Below are positions 1 to 12,201 of a stretch of DNA of 64,000 nucleotides, one piece after another. This stretch comes from Lenzites betulinus (taxonomy: Eukaryota > Basidiomycota > Agaricomycetes > Polyporales > Polyporaceae). The stretch lies in assembly GCA_022264855.1 (NCBI GenBank), contig JABYQU010000024.1, positions 186,001 to 250,000 of the forward strand, in the 5' to 3' direction. The first letter of the stretch is position 1; each line of letters starts with the position of its first letter. A program made the position numbers and the translations under genes. The notes under the pieces were generated by a model. It made no database searches and had not been told where the DNA came from. It saw nothing but the letters and a program-made list of their open reading frames with translations.

Positions 1-256
1 TGGATACTCTCCCGCAATCATCAGCGTCATCTCGGTAATTCTTGGCAGGATGTGACGCAACGGCTCCAACAAAGCCTGAATCTCAAGAGAAGAGAAGAGT
101 GTGACGAACCTCCTGATGATTTCCTGCGGCCCGGCGCTATTGCATTTTGCGGTTATGCGCACAGAGTACAAGACCGGTTCACATGCCTCGGATGCTACAG
201 TTCCTCACAATGCCGGACGATACTGCCGAGGTTGCGGGAGGATACATGCGCATACT

Positions 257-1643
257 CTACAAGCTCTGCAGAACAGGCCACCCCTAGTTCGGAATGTTAA
301 TGAGTAACGAACTCTCCGGCGCCACCGGTTCAACAGATACTTACTGAGCTCCAATCGATCGCGTTCAGCCCCAAAGTGGCGTAGACGTCGCTGTAAGGTT
401 GGGCACTCTTCACCGGCACGTAGTGGTACACGAATATGTCTTTGCCGGACACCGAGTCGGTGAAGATGCTTTGGCCGCCGGGCGCGTAGACGTTGTCGTG
501 TGACGCAAGTACAAGCGTGCCCCCTGTCTGACGTAGGTCCTTACCGGACTTGTCGACGAAGGGGCCATGCGCTGAGGAGGATCTGCCAACGAAGACCTGC
601 GGCGCAGTATGGTTAGCTCCACAAACACCGGTTTATGCAATAGCCCAACTCCGACCTTGTACTCGTTTCCGGCGGGGGGAAGGTTGTTGGCATCGAAGCC
701 ACAGCATAGACCTGTGGCATATCATGAGCCTCGAAAGATGGAACCTCGGGTCACGATAACGCACCGCTGCTAAAGAACAGGTAGAAGAAACTCCCGTGCT
801 TCCAAACGAACGCTCCCTCCTCAGGCTGTGGGTTGGTCGAGTTAAAAGATACTTGAACAGGGGAGCCAGAGGTGCCTTGGAGGTTGCTCTGAAGGTTTAC
901 TTGAAATATGTCGCTCTGAAGTCGGTGAATTTAGCTTGATATCCTGTTTCAATACGCAAAAGCACTTACCCAGAATGAACCTAGTCACATGCGTGAGTGG
1001 TGGAAATTACAAGTACGACGTGCACGCACCAAAAGTTAGAACGGGAGAGCCGTGTTCGTCAATAGCTAGATTGGGGTCGATGGCATTGAAGGCGGCGCCA
1101 GTAGACGACGCGAACACCTGTCCATGGTCTGTCCAGGTTCCGGGGTCCATGCTGGAAGACGTGGCTAAACCTATGGCCGACTGTTGCGAGCCAAAGGTAG
1201 AAACGGCGTAATATGCGTAGTACTGGCCATTATGGAAGGAGACGTCAGGTGCCCAGATATCGTCCCTTCCAGCTAAGTGGGATAAGAATATGAGCAGGAT
1301 GTACATTTTCGAAGAGCGATGTACATACGTAGGTTGATGGATGAGTCGCTTGGCAGTATGGATCCAACGGAAGTCCACGGACTGGTCATGGAGTCAGCAC
1401 AGAACATGGCCGAGGAAGGATGAACCGCTACCCAGCTAATTTCGTCGCAGTCAATATACCACCTTTATTATGTGTGGTGAACAGGAAGTATTTCCCGTCA
1501 CTGGCACGTTGCACAAGGCTTGGGTCGTGGATGAGTACAGACCCAGAGAGTGGGAGCGGATTGGGGAACGACGCAGCGACACATGACCGCACGGTCAATA
1601 ACAGCAAACCAAAGAGCAAAGAGGTTCCGGTCGTGACCAGCAT
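257..1643 (-). CDS. Secreted GH43 arabinan endo-1,5-alpha-L-arabinosidase
   Basis: This is an extracellular glycoside hydrolase predicted to cut alpha-1,5-arabinan in plant pectin side chains. The N-terminus is a hydrophobic signal peptide ([20 protein letters not shown]). All three GH43 acidic motifs are visible across the exons: HDPSL holds the general base Asp, AIDPNL the pKa-modulating Asp, and EEGAFVW the general acid Glu. The conserved YAPGGQSIF follows. A last intron (GTAAGT to CTAG) joins the penultimate exon, ending near 351, to a tiny final exon reading [12 protein letters not shown], the family's usual C-terminus. An in-frame ATG exists upstream at 1679, but a TATA box at 1687-1696 lies too close to it. 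The ATG at 1643 gives a better TATA spacing and a cleaner signal peptide. The internal exon edges between about 400 and 950 are approximate. The family call is secure; the exact substrate is inferred from the subfamily. Confidence 0.9.
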
Positions 1644-1686
1644 GGCTACGGGGTGCGTATGGCGACCACGACGGTGCATCAGAGAC

Positions 1687-1696
1687 CTTTTATAGC
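1687..1696 (-). promoter_or_regulatory. TATA box of the GH43 gene
   Basis: The minus strand reads CTATAAAAGG. It lies about 45 bp before the ATG at 1643 but only about 8 bp before the ATG at 1679, which supports the downstream start. Confidence 0.55.
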
Positions 1697-2828
1697 GGCA
1701 TGGAAGTACATGTGAGCGCAGCGTTGGAATGACCTCAATAGCTGTCCCAGCCGTCGGTAGCCGGCAGAGATTCCGGCGGGCCGGCGGGACCTAGGGAGAA
1801 GTACGGTACACCTGACCGCCATCAGTGTGCTCAAGATATTTTCCGGGCCTGAGGACACACATGGATGGTCAGTATAGTAACGAATCTATTCAGGAAGTGG
1901 AGGGCCTACCCCACGCAACAGTCCCCGAAGCAGTGGCCAGGCTTCATGCGGGTGCTGATATTCCTCCGAGGAAATGAAGGGCGGTTTGTGAGAGGGCGCA
2001 TGACAAGTGCGTGCAGGAGCGACTTGATATGACTGACTGCTAAAGATCTGGATGCAATTCTGCGAAACGCGAGGCTGCAGATACTCGCCTTGCGTTCAAG
2101 GTCACCAGTACTGCAATTCACATGTAAAGCCCCTCATTCACGGCCCGTTTCCCACTTAACTTGGTTTTCGCACTGTCAGTACTTGTCATAGGGCGCCGAT
2201 CATGGGGGGCGCAACCGAGTAATCATAGGTCTGCTTGATTTTTCAAGTCGGTCATGACGAGCTGAGCGCACCACGAGGAATTGGGACCTTGCGCGACGGC
2301 GCGGGGGGCGACGTCGACGTTCGGATGGCATTCAAGTCTAATACTATTAGAATCTTACGCTAGAGCTGTATTATACATAATACAATTAGCTTGGAGTTTT
2401 CGGTCAACGAAGCGTGCGCGGGTGAACTTTACCGACTCTCTTTTGCGCGGGCTGCATGGGCGGTCGGGCTTGGGGGTTGAAGAACTCTATAGCGAAACAC
2501 ACGAGCGCTGTTAAGCACCGGTTATGAATCTACGATGCTGTTTCGGGGGGCGATGGTGGGATGGTGGCTGTATGCGCGAAACGAGCATCTGGGCATCTCA
2601 GGATGAGTGCTGCGGGCGCCTACCCCAAGCGTCCAGACCGAGATTGGTGCTACAGCTTTCTACAACCTTTGCCACATCTTCACCTCCACCATCACCACTC
2701 CCCGTTGTAAACGCGTTTTCACGCGCGTTTCCCCTTGTCTCACTGACCCTCTTCTCACAAACTTGACGGACCATTAACGACTAGGCAATTCCTGCAATAT
2801 TACACTCAAGTGACCTCGACGATATACC
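1697..2828. other. Intergenic, divergent promoters (GH43 and AVL9)
   Basis: No coding sequence is supported here. The stretch separates the GH43 gene (leftward) from AVL9 (rightward) and so holds both promoters. The last 150 bp are pyrimidine-rich on the plus strand, as is common upstream of fungal start codons. Confidence 0.6.
2711..2727. promoter_or_regulatory. Possible MluI cell-cycle box (ACGCGT) pair
   Basis: ACGCGT at 2711-2716 is followed by ACGCGCG at 2721-2727, about 110 bp before the AVL9 ATG. ACGCGT is the MBF-binding element in yeasts. Function here is only inferred, since the motif can occur by chance in GC-rich DNA. Confidence 0.25.
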
Positions 2829-5800
2829 ATGTCTCAGTCCGTTCTCGACCACGCACCGGAGTCCAATTCGCTCAACACCCGCTTTCTTATCGACCCTGAC
2901 CACGACGATGACCATCTTTCTGAACCCCACTTCTCCGACGGTGATACCGCCTCAGCCAAATCCATTGCACTTTCCTCCCCTCCCAGGTCTCCTCGCGACT
3001 CGATAGCGCTTGGGGTTCCTGACACTCAGGAACCTGCGGTAACTCCCGTTACTCTTGTACGACAGAGTCTCTCATTAGCGGGGCTGTCGAAGAGGAACAC
3101 GATTGACACAGATGCAAGTTCGGAGGTCGATTTGGAGGGAGACAGTGACGATAGAAGTTTCTTCGCGCGGAAATACGAAGAGGGCGAGTCGCCTCTGTCT
3201 AGTGTTGCCCCCTCAGTACATGAAGCAGAGAAGATCATGACAAGTCCTCCTCCTTTGCCACCTTCACTCCCTTCTGCAACGCTGTCGTCAAGACCTCCCT
3301 CTGCCGGTATCCGACTGAAGAGCGATACCGAAAGCATCCTGTCTACAGGCTCCGCATCGACCTCATATTCCAAGAAGGCACGACCGGAGTCTCTTCTAGT
3401 GCAACCGCCTCAAGGTGCTCTCGTGCTGGGCATAGCACTCGTGGATTTCAACCACTTGGTGTGTTATTGTTGGCATAGCCATGCATCCTTCTCTCTTAAT
3501 GTGAGCGCCCCATAGGTAGGCCCAAAGATTGAGTTTGCACGCGGAGATGTCTTCGAGGATGAGGAACTCGTTAAGATACTCCCTTTCCTTGCCCTTCCTG
3601 ATGGCGCACATCTTGTGAGTCGCATTCTTCTAACTGGAAGGGATGCAGCCAACGCGTCTCATAGACGACGGAAGACTATTCGTACTTCCACCTTGTCCCA
3701 TCATCACCGAACCCAAGCACAATATTTGGCATATCGTAAGAGCAGCTCAAACAACGCGCATGCAGCGGACTAAAGTCGCGCTTGCAGATGCAATCGACAG
3801 ATTAGCAGCTCCGAGCTTCTGGTCAAGGATGCGGACGTCACACGTTCGACCGTCCAGAAAGCTGTGGTGATTCTGGCGTCGAAGCCCGTTTTCGGGCCTA
3901 TACGGTATGTCCGATACTCTCACTGTCATCCTCATAGAGTGCTCAAAATACGCCCCAGGGACCGTCTCGGCGTCATTACTCGTGCGCTTTTCGCGCAACG
4001 GGACTTCACCGACATGAGTATACTCGTTGACTTTTACACCTCATTGGAACATTCGCTCCGCGGTCAACTCACGGAGAGCGGCTTGTATATGGGCAAGTTA
4101 CCTGATTGCCGTATGCGTATACAACACTGACTAAGTGGTCAGGCACGAGCTTGCGCGAGCTTGTACATAAGTTCCGACAGCGGACTTTGGTTTTGGTCAA
4201 GGCTCTAATGTTGCAGAAGAAGGTTCGTCGCTTTTGATACGAGTTACTGTTTTTGCTCAATAATAGCGCAGTTAATGTTCTTCGGCCACCCTGTGGAGCG
4301 CCTCTGCACCTACCAGTACTCGCTAGTCACACTCTTCCCCGGTACGCGCATTAGCAGGAGGACGACCACTATATGCTGACGCAGCGGTACAGGTTTGCTC
4401 CAGAACCTGGACGACTGTGGCTCACCGCCTTTGGCAAGCCGAGCGCAATCACTTACTCGACCAACATCTTTGAAGACGTCTGATCCGAAGAGTATGATGG
4501 CGTACATGGGTCTCCCCTTGGATCTGTTTGGCAAGGTGTGCATCATTGATATTCCTTTTCCATACGTGATTAAACTGTGGCATAGGATGCGTTCTTCCAG
4601 CCATATCTGCCGCTGCAGCAGCTCGACATGCTAAAGGATACTGGATGCTGGCTATGCGGTAGCACCAACTCCATTGTCACCCAACAGAAGGAAATCGAAC
4701 TGCTCGTAAATGTGAGTGATCAGTGCCTCCTTCGTTTGCCTACTTATTGACGTATTTGGATGTAGGTTGAGACGGGAGTGATCGAATTCCGGGATGCTAA
4801 GCTTGAGCGGCTAGTAGGGCTCACGCCCGCAGACCGCAAGTGGATGGATGATATCGTGAAAGATGTCAACGACGGGTGGAACGAGGACCCTGATATGCCT
4901 ATCGGCATGCAGTGAGTCTGTTACTGTCCGTTAACGTATCAGTCCAGTGACACAACTTCGTCAACAGCTTCAGGGGCAGCGACGATTACTTGCGTCAGAA
5001 GGTATGTGGACTCGAATTTTAACCGTCATGGTTCCGCTGACGTTGCCCATAGTTCGAGGAGTACATTACAGCTGCACTATCCTCAGTCAAGTATTCCGCT
5101 TTCTTGACTAGGGGACAGAGCAATGGTGTGGTAATCCAGGACGGCTCGGGCGATCCCAACTCAGTGCAGGACTTCAACCCACTCTGGGTACAGGAGTTTA
5201 AGAGAACGCATGCCTACGAAGTATGGGATCGAGTTACAGATCCACTACTATTTGATCTCGTCGAAGCAAGGTATGTGACACTAAGATCTGCTCTATCGCA
5301 TCCTTCTCATATCAATCACAATAGGCATCCTTGTAGCGAGAAACCGTCCGTCGTGGCTGACATTGGACTGCGACTCTCGGAGGGTATCCAAGAGCTGAAG
5401 CTCGAGCAGCAGCTGGCGCCAACCCGGGAGGCGATATCACGGACCATCAATGCAGGGTCAACGAACTTCTTCAATGCTGTTGCGGGAGTGCGCGAGCGGT
5501 GGATGCAGCGTAACCCAAGTTCGTCGTCAAGCATCGGGAGCGACAGCGCCTCGGATATCACGAAAGTGAACTCTCGCTCGAGCGACGGGACCCCTTCACG
5601 GAAGAACTCAGGGGAGCACTCTCGCATGAGCACTATCCACGACGCTCCGGCTACGCCGACGACGACGCGCGGCCTACGGCCTTTGAGCATTGTTGGCGCC
5701 CAGTCCCTCTCACCTCCAGAACCACCGAAACAGGCCACCAGCTCATGGAGCGTTGGTATCAGCTCCTTCTTTTCGCAGCGTACCTCCCGGCTCTCGACGT

Positions 5801-6078
5801 CGTCCACGCGCCCTCCCAGTGTCTCCAGCCTGTCTCGTGGTCCATCGCCCGCGCGTCCTCCCGTGCCTCCACTGCCCACGGATAAGGAGATGCCCCTGGT
5901 GCCTGCCGCGAACAAAGACGTACCTCCGATTCCTATGGTCGAGTCCCCCCACGAGATCAGGCCGAAGGACCTCGACGACGCGTACGCCGACGATGCGACA
6001 CGCCCCGCGGACGACGCCCTCTCTGTGAAGACACGCGCCTCGGACGACGCGCAGTCCGTCCTAGGCATGGCGATGTGA
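2829..6078 (+). CDS. AVL9: AVL9, late secretory pathway DENN-type protein
   Basis: Avl9 proteins act in exocytic transport from the late Golgi and have a DENN-like fold. Thirteen exons splice into one frame. A disordered Ser/Pro-rich N-terminus (about 200 residues) leads into ALVLGIALVDFNHL, VGPKIEFARGDVFEDEELV and EDYSYFHLVPSSPNPSTIFG. Then come LVDFYTSLEHSLRGQL, LMFFGHPVERLCTYQYSLVT, FFQPYLPLQQLDML and FFNAVAGVRERWMQRNP, all characteristic of the family. The C-terminal 200 residues are Ser/Pro/Arg-rich and probably disordered. The ATG at 2829 is the first in the frame and follows a pyrimidine-rich leader. Exon 1 is 2829-3458, exon 2 is 3516-3614 and exon 3 starts at 3665. The intron at 4093-4142 starts with GC instead of GT. 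Another DENN family is possible but fits less well. Confidence 0.85.
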
Positions 6079-6942
6079 GTGCCGGAATGGCGCGGCGGAC
6101 CGGGTGAGGCTGGTCCTGTGCCCGATGGCTATGCAATTTTGCATGGTATGCAAACGCTGGAAGGGTTCTGGTAGCGTATGAACGGTGGGCGTTACCCATC
6201 GTGTTAGTCGGTCTGCAGTGGTAGATAACTTATTATGCAAGGCTCTCTGTCGTTACAGTACAATGCATCCACGTTCCTCGCACCAGCTGCTATGGAACGC
6301 GTCCTGGTGGAAATAAGGCGGTCCTGCGGCGGATATGCGGTGGCGCCCCGTAAAGAGCCACCATACGGATGTTACCGTGTGTAGATCTTGGGCTCTGGAA
6401 TCTGGTGGCTTTTGTGTCATTCAGTGGCTCTATTTAAGAGGACCGAGGAACAGCTGTAATGCAAGCGACATATTGATACTGGTTTTCACGCTTCTGGCCT
6501 CTGGACCTTTTCAAGAGTCCGTTTAATAGGCCTGCGTCACGATAAATATGGCTATGCATTCCTCTATACGCGAACGTTTGAAATATGAGTTGCAAGCACA
6601 CAGCCATACTTAGTGCCTGCGGGGATGAGGCGGCGTCTATGCACCGGAGCGGGTTGTCACTGCGGAGACGCTAGCACGCCCGCAGAGGCCCACATTGGCA
6701 AAGTGCCTCCACACTCCTTCCCATCTCCCACCACCCCGCACCCCACCTCCAGCCCTGCTCATCGCCCACTACAAACAGGAGGAGCCTGGTCGATCCGTAC
6801 TACAACTATTGACTCAATCTCAGACTCAGACTGCGACCACGGCGGACGGACCGTGCCTGTCCAGGGTCTGTGATTCTCTGCGAGTTCCTAGCCCGATCGC
6901 GACCCAGCACCCAGCACCCCCGGCTTAGAGTCCACACTCGAT
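6079..6942. other. Intergenic between AVL9 and a secreted-protein gene
   Basis: This holds the AVL9 3' flank and the promoter of the gene at 6943. No open frame here is supported. The last 250 bp are rich in CCACC/CTCC on the plus strand. Confidence 0.6.
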
Positions 6943-8091
6943 ATGCGCGTCCTGAGCTGCACCCTCTGGGGCCGCGGCGTGCCTCTCTTTGCACTCGTCC
7001 TGGTGCTGGGGCTGTGCACCGTGCTGCAGGTCGCCGCAGTGCCGACAGGCGAGTCCAGCCTGGCAGCGGCGCTCGATAGGCTCGGGCAGACAGCGCAGGA
7101 GGTTCTCTCACCGGCCATGCTGAGCGCAGAGGGCAGAGGCAAGGGGAAGGGAAAGGATAAGAAGAAGGGCGGCGACCGTGAGTACGAGAATGGCGAGATG
7201 CCCCCGGTGCGGGACACGGTGGGCTGGGTCGACCCGCGGCTTAACGGTGGCCGCTTGATTGATGTAAGTATATTGTACGAACGTCTATGTATCCGGGTGC
7301 TTACTGCAGGGGGGCAGTTCGTTACCAAGAAGCTCGGGGAGCCGCTGAATATCATTATATCTTCCCTGTCCGACCCGTACATCCTCACGGAATATGGTCT
7401 GCACAACTATGTCAAGTAAGTAGCTCAGCCGCTTTGCGCTTTTTTCCGCAGAACTGACTTGTCTTTTAGGTCAATCGGCTTCTCGGAAGAGTGCCTGGGA
7501 CTACACTATGGCTTTATCCACCAAGCAGACCTTGGGGACGGCCTCGGTCGCAAGCCGGAGCAGTTCCTCGGCCGTCAACACTACTTCCCGATCATGGGCA
7601 CTTGTTGGGAGAGCGTGCGCGGCGGACACCACTTCCGCGCGTGGAAGCAGAACGGCACTGAAGCTAATAGCGGAGCGTGGTTCCTTGGGTACGTCTGCCC
7701 GTGATTCATCAGTGTCTGTGTGTTTACGACGAGTTCTTTGTTCTAGGGCTTCTCAGGAGATGGTACACCCCTCGCTGATAATTCATACGCTCGCGTGCTG
7801 ACCACGCATTATAGGACTCCTCGAAGAACCACATGATTGTCGCTGACGGCTACAACCGCGGACGCGACTATATCGTCAATCAAATAACCCAGGTCACCCA
7901 TTGGAAGGGGATGTGGTGGAAGGGTGAAGTCGAGTGGCGCGAAGGCCTGCTCGAACGTGGTAGTCGAGGTTTGTACTTGAATTGTAAGCTACAGTCTGCC
8001 GACGGCCATGCTGATAATTTAATTTCTAGGTGTAAACCACGACATCGAGCAAGACGGCCTCGTAGCGGTCCTCACTATCAACCGCCTCTGA
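6943..8091 (+). CDS. Secreted protein of unknown function
   Basis: I do not recognise this family. The product begins with a hydrophobic signal segment (VPLFALVLVLGLCTVLQVAA), then a short Lys/Gly-rich stretch (KGKGKDKKKGG), then a well-formed globular region. That region includes FVTKKLGEPLNIIISSLSDP, YILTEYGLHNYVKSIGFSEE, CLGLHYGFIHQADLGDGLGR and DGYNRGRDYIVNQ, and it ends AVLTINRL-stop. It is built from six exons. Introns follow RLID (7264), HNYVK (7415), WFLG, SQEM and ERGSRG, and every junction keeps the frame. The aromatic-rich, orderly sequence and clean splicing mark it as a real gene. A signal peptide and no further membrane segment suggest an exported or endomembrane-lumen protein. 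It is probably a conserved fungal hypothetical protein. Confidence 0.75.
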
Positions 8092-9236
8092 CCCCGGTAG
8101 TCGACCGATCACACAGGCGGACACCGCCGCACTATGCACATATCCACATATCTCCACCATTTTTCTTGTTCTGTATCACTAACGACCCCTCACGACCTCT
8201 ACGCATTCCCGGATTTCGCGCATCTATCTATCGCACAACGCATACGGACTCGCAGAGTAGACGGCAGCAGACGATTGGCTTGGCCTGTGTACGCATGTAC
8301 TCACCAGTGATTCCAGCGGCTTTGTACGCAGGATATGTATTTATGGGGCCCGGAGCTGGACGCAAGTACTGGTTGTAGAATCTGCTGTATATACCATCAC
8401 TTATCTTGGTTTCCAGTCATTGCGACATGTCTGCCTGGAGCCAGACTTCGATTTTGAGGCGCTCATTGACCTTCAATGACACCCCGCGGATGCCAATCCG
8501 AGTCCGGGGCATGTATGATAGATCTATTGCAAGGATCTGGGACGTGATTGTGTCATGCGAACGGCGCACACTGCAGTACACTGATCGGGTATAGTATTGA
8601 TCCAGATTGCCGAGATATAATACTTACTTCGTCTAGTTCTGGTCCATCATCGATCATTGTTGTCCACATCCACCCCGGTATCAAGAAACAACACGGTTAT
8701 GTTCAAGCATTACTTGTATTATCCCTGGTTAGACACACATAAGGCGTTCATATGAATTCACGCGCACCACGTACTGATTCGAGTTCACAGATAAAGCACT
8801 TCAGAGAGTGGACGTGGCACAACTTGAACATGGCTCCCGCTCAGCGGTAACGGCGAGGACACGGCTACGGCCATAACTGAGATGATGCGCTCTTGAAGAC
8901 CACGCTGCCTGTGGAGCTCTTCCTAGACCCGACATCAATGGCGACAGCACACTGCTTGCTATCGCAAGCGTCAACCAACACACTTTTCGAAGTTCGTCTG
9001 TCAGAAACAGTAGAGTTTGCGCATAAGATGCAGCGAAGATGCCTAAAAGCGACAGGCCGCCTGGTGTGGCTCCAGCGCTCGCACCTCGGCCCCACTGCCT
9101 TTGGTCTTATCTCCCCCTTCCTCGTGCGCTCGCGGAAGGTGCATCTGTCCGACCACAGAGTCACGGTCTACCCCGCAAAAACAAGCCGTTTGCACTCGGG
9201 CCTGCGCTTTGACGTTGACCACACGTCCACCTCACC
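8092..9236. other. Intergenic between the secreted-protein gene and MFS gene 1
   Basis: No gene is supported. The stretch holds the 3' flank of the upstream gene and the promoter of MFS gene 1. A 115-codon frame at 8893-9240 ends across the MFS start codon and looks accidental. Confidence 0.55.
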
Positions 9237-11551
9237 ATGAGCACGACTACGCCGCCAGACGAGAAGCTTGCGCGCACGGATTCTGAAACCTCGAAAGCCG
9301 AGAAGCGAGGCTCCCCGGACGTTGAGGCGCACGTCATCCCAGTCGAAACGCACGACATCTTCGACGACGACTCAGGCGTCGATCCCGTCTACCAGGCAAA
9401 GGCGCGTATCCTGAACGATGCGCTCCAGGAGATCGGAATGGGCAAATACCAGGTGCGTGTGTTCAGCTCATGGTGGCTGTCCTAGGGACTGACGCGGAAG
9501 GACCCCCGTCGCAGTGGTACCTCTTCATTGTCGCGGGTTTCGGATGGTTCTCGTGAGTGGTTTTTCCTGGATATCGCGGGTATGCTACATGTGGACTCAT
9601 GTGGGTCCCTTAGAGATAATCTATGGCCCGTAAGTCGGCACCTCTAGCATGCACCTTTGCAAGCCCATCTTAACCTCTCAACCCTGCAACATGCAGATTG
9701 TGACCGGATTAATCCTGGATCCTGTCGTGAACGAGTTTGCTTTCCAAGGGCCTTATCTCAAACTTGGACAAAATATAGGCCTCCTCGTCGGCGCTGCTTT
9801 CTGGGGCGTCGCGTCGGACGTCTGGGGTCGCAAGTAAGTTTATCATTTACGGTTCGTATACATTCGTCAATTGCTTACTCTGATCCCCCTCTAGGTGGTG
9901 CTTCAACATCACATTATTTATCACGGGAATATTCGCCGTAGCCGCGGGGGCTTCGCCAAACTTCATCACTCTGTGTTCATTGGCGGCACTCTGGAGCGTC
10001 GGCGTCGGCGGAAATCTGCCCGTCGACTCAGCTGTCTTCCTAGGTACTCGCACACACACACTATTCACCGCATGTACTGACTCTTTGCCATCAAGAGTTC
10101 ATCCCCGCCTCTCACCAATATCTACTGACGATTCTTTCGATATGGTGGGCCTTCGGCCAGCTCGTTGGCAGTCTCGTATGTTCTACCAACAATCACAAAA
10201 TAACTCCGCCTAATCATCCGCCGTGCAGGTTGCATGGCCGCTTATCGCAGACTTCTCGTGTGCCTCTGCCTCCGACTGTCCACGTTCGTCCAACCAAGGC
10301 TGGCGCTATTTTTTGTACACCATGGGCGGCCTCATGCTGCTCCTCTTCGTCATCCGCTTCTTCGTATTCCACATGTACGAGTCCCCAAAGTACCTCATGG
10401 GCCGTGGGCGCGACGCGGAGGCGGTGGAGGTCGTACACCGCGTCGCGGAGTACAACGGACGCACCAGCACACTTACGCTCGAGATGCTGCAGGAGGCAGA
10501 GCAGAGGTACGGCAAGGGTGACGGTGCGGCAGTGGGGGAGCCGGCGTTCGATGTCAGTGCGAAGGCGGCGGTCTTCAGGAAGCTCCAGACGTTTGCTGGA
10601 AGCCATGTGAAAGGTTTGTTCGCAACGAGAAGGCTGGCGTACTCGACGACGCTGCTCATCATTGTTTGGGGTATGTCCCTGTTCACATATGTTCGAGCTG
10701 ACACTGATAATCTGTCTGTAGCGCTCATCGGACTTGCGTTCCCTCTGTGAGTACGGGTCTGAGTGATGACTTTCGTAAAGCTGACAATGGTGTAGATATA
10801 ACGGCTTTGTGACATACTTGTGAGTTAGTGCACTGAGGCGGGCCGGTCTTTGAGCTGATAACGATACAGCCTTGCCACACGAGGCGCAGACTTCGGAGAC
10901 GGATCCGTCTACATCACATACCGTAACGTAGGTCGTTTGTGCGCTCTCCGATAAGCCTCAAAGCTTATTCGATTCCCCAAACCTATCGCAGCAAGTTATC
11001 CTGAGCGTCATCGGTGTCCCAGGCGCCCTCCTCGCAGGATGGATGGTGGAGCTCCCATACGTGGGACGAAAAGGCACACTTGCCGTGTCGACGAGTGCGT
11101 CTGGGCCCCTCGCACCCGTCTTGACGCATTGGCTAACTTATCACCCACCTAGTCATCACCGGGGTGTTCCTCTTCGCGAGCACGACCGCGCGAACGTCGA
11201 ACGCGCTTCTCGGCTGGAACTGCGGCTTCACGTTCACGAGCAACGTGATGTACGGCGTGCTCTACGCCGTATCCCCAGAGCTCTTTCCGACGAAGGATCG
11301 CGGGACGGGGAACGCTATCGTCGCATCCGCCAACCGCGTCTTTGGCATCATGGTGCGCGTTTTCCTGCCATACTACCGCGTCCCCGTGCTGACTGCAGGC
11401 GCACTGTGGCGTGTACCAGGCGCCTATTATCGCTCTGAAGGCCAATTTAGCGACGTCGGTGCCCATTTGGGTGTCGGGTGCGCTTTTCCTCGTGTCTGGC
11501 TTCATCTCGCTGCTGTTGCCAATCGAGCCAAGAGGAAAGGCGTCGATTTAA
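9237..11551 (+). CDS. MFS transporter, tandem paralogue 1
   Basis: This is a 12-helix major facilitator superfamily carrier, related by eye to the SVOP/sugar-transporter-like fungal group; its substrate cannot be read from sequence. The acidic cytosolic N-terminus ends at LQEIGMGKYQ (exon 1 to 9452). MFS signature A appears after helix 2 as GVASDVWGRK. Other blocks are WSVGVGGNLPVDSAVFLEF, GWRYFLYTMGG, FHMYESPKYLMGRGRDAEAV (the central loop) and TRGADFGDGS. GWMVELPYVGRKGTL and SPELFPTKDRGTGNA follow, and the end is LLLPIEPRGKASI-stop. About a dozen exons splice in frame. It heads a same-strand run with the genes at 12202 and 17085, which share intron positions and the KASI end. The ATG at 9237 follows CACC. 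Confidence 0.88.
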
Positions 11552-12201
11552 GGACAGGGTATCTACAACTCACGCTCTCAGAAATGACACGTCCACTTTT
11601 GTGCTCCAAGAAGTGAACAGGTACGATCTATGCTACTATGGCGTCATCGTTCCCCTCGTTTGCGTGCACCCCACCATCAATATCGAACCCTCCCGGGCGT
11701 CTGCAGTGGAAAAGAAGGCGTTCGGGCCGCTGTCTGGTGAGCGACTTTGCTCCGTACAGCTAGTATCTTGCGTCCTCATTTTGTGCTCCGGGCGCGATAG
11801 CTATCTCGCAGAAGTCTATCAGAAAATCGCCTGACCTCCGACGCAGCGGGCGTGCGAGAAGTGAGGAATAGAGTGCCGGATTGAAGACCGGAGTGTCTTC
11901 TCTCCGCGCGTAATGACCTTCTTGATGCTCCACCGGAGGACATGGAAGTAGGAACATCCTCGTCGTGTGCGTTTTACCTGACAGTTAGCGCACGGTCGGA
12001 TGTTCACGCACTGGCCCTCTACTCTCAGCCGGAGAGCGGGTGTCTCCTACTCGGCGCAATCCTGCGGCTGCGTCAGTTTTCAGTATAACAGGGTGCAAGC
12101 TACCCTGGGCGGAGCGTTTTCATCCCATCCACCGAGGGTGCTGCTTTGTGACCCAGACACTCTTGATCTCTACTGTGTTGATATCCACCTCGCCTCCACA
12201 G
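11552..12201. other. Intergenic between MFS genes 1 and 2
   Basis: This is 650 bp of terminator and promoter sequence between two tandem paralogues. No gene or repeat was recognised. Confidence 0.55.

Noticed and set aside
5316..6068. 250-codon minus-strand frame opposite the last AVL9 exon
   Set aside because: It mirrors a Ser/Pro/Arg-rich low-complexity exon whose plus-strand reading is family-supported.
8893..9240. 115-codon plus-strand frame before MFS gene 1
   Set aside because: No recognisable domain, and it overlaps the MFS start codon. It looks like an accidental open frame in the promoter.
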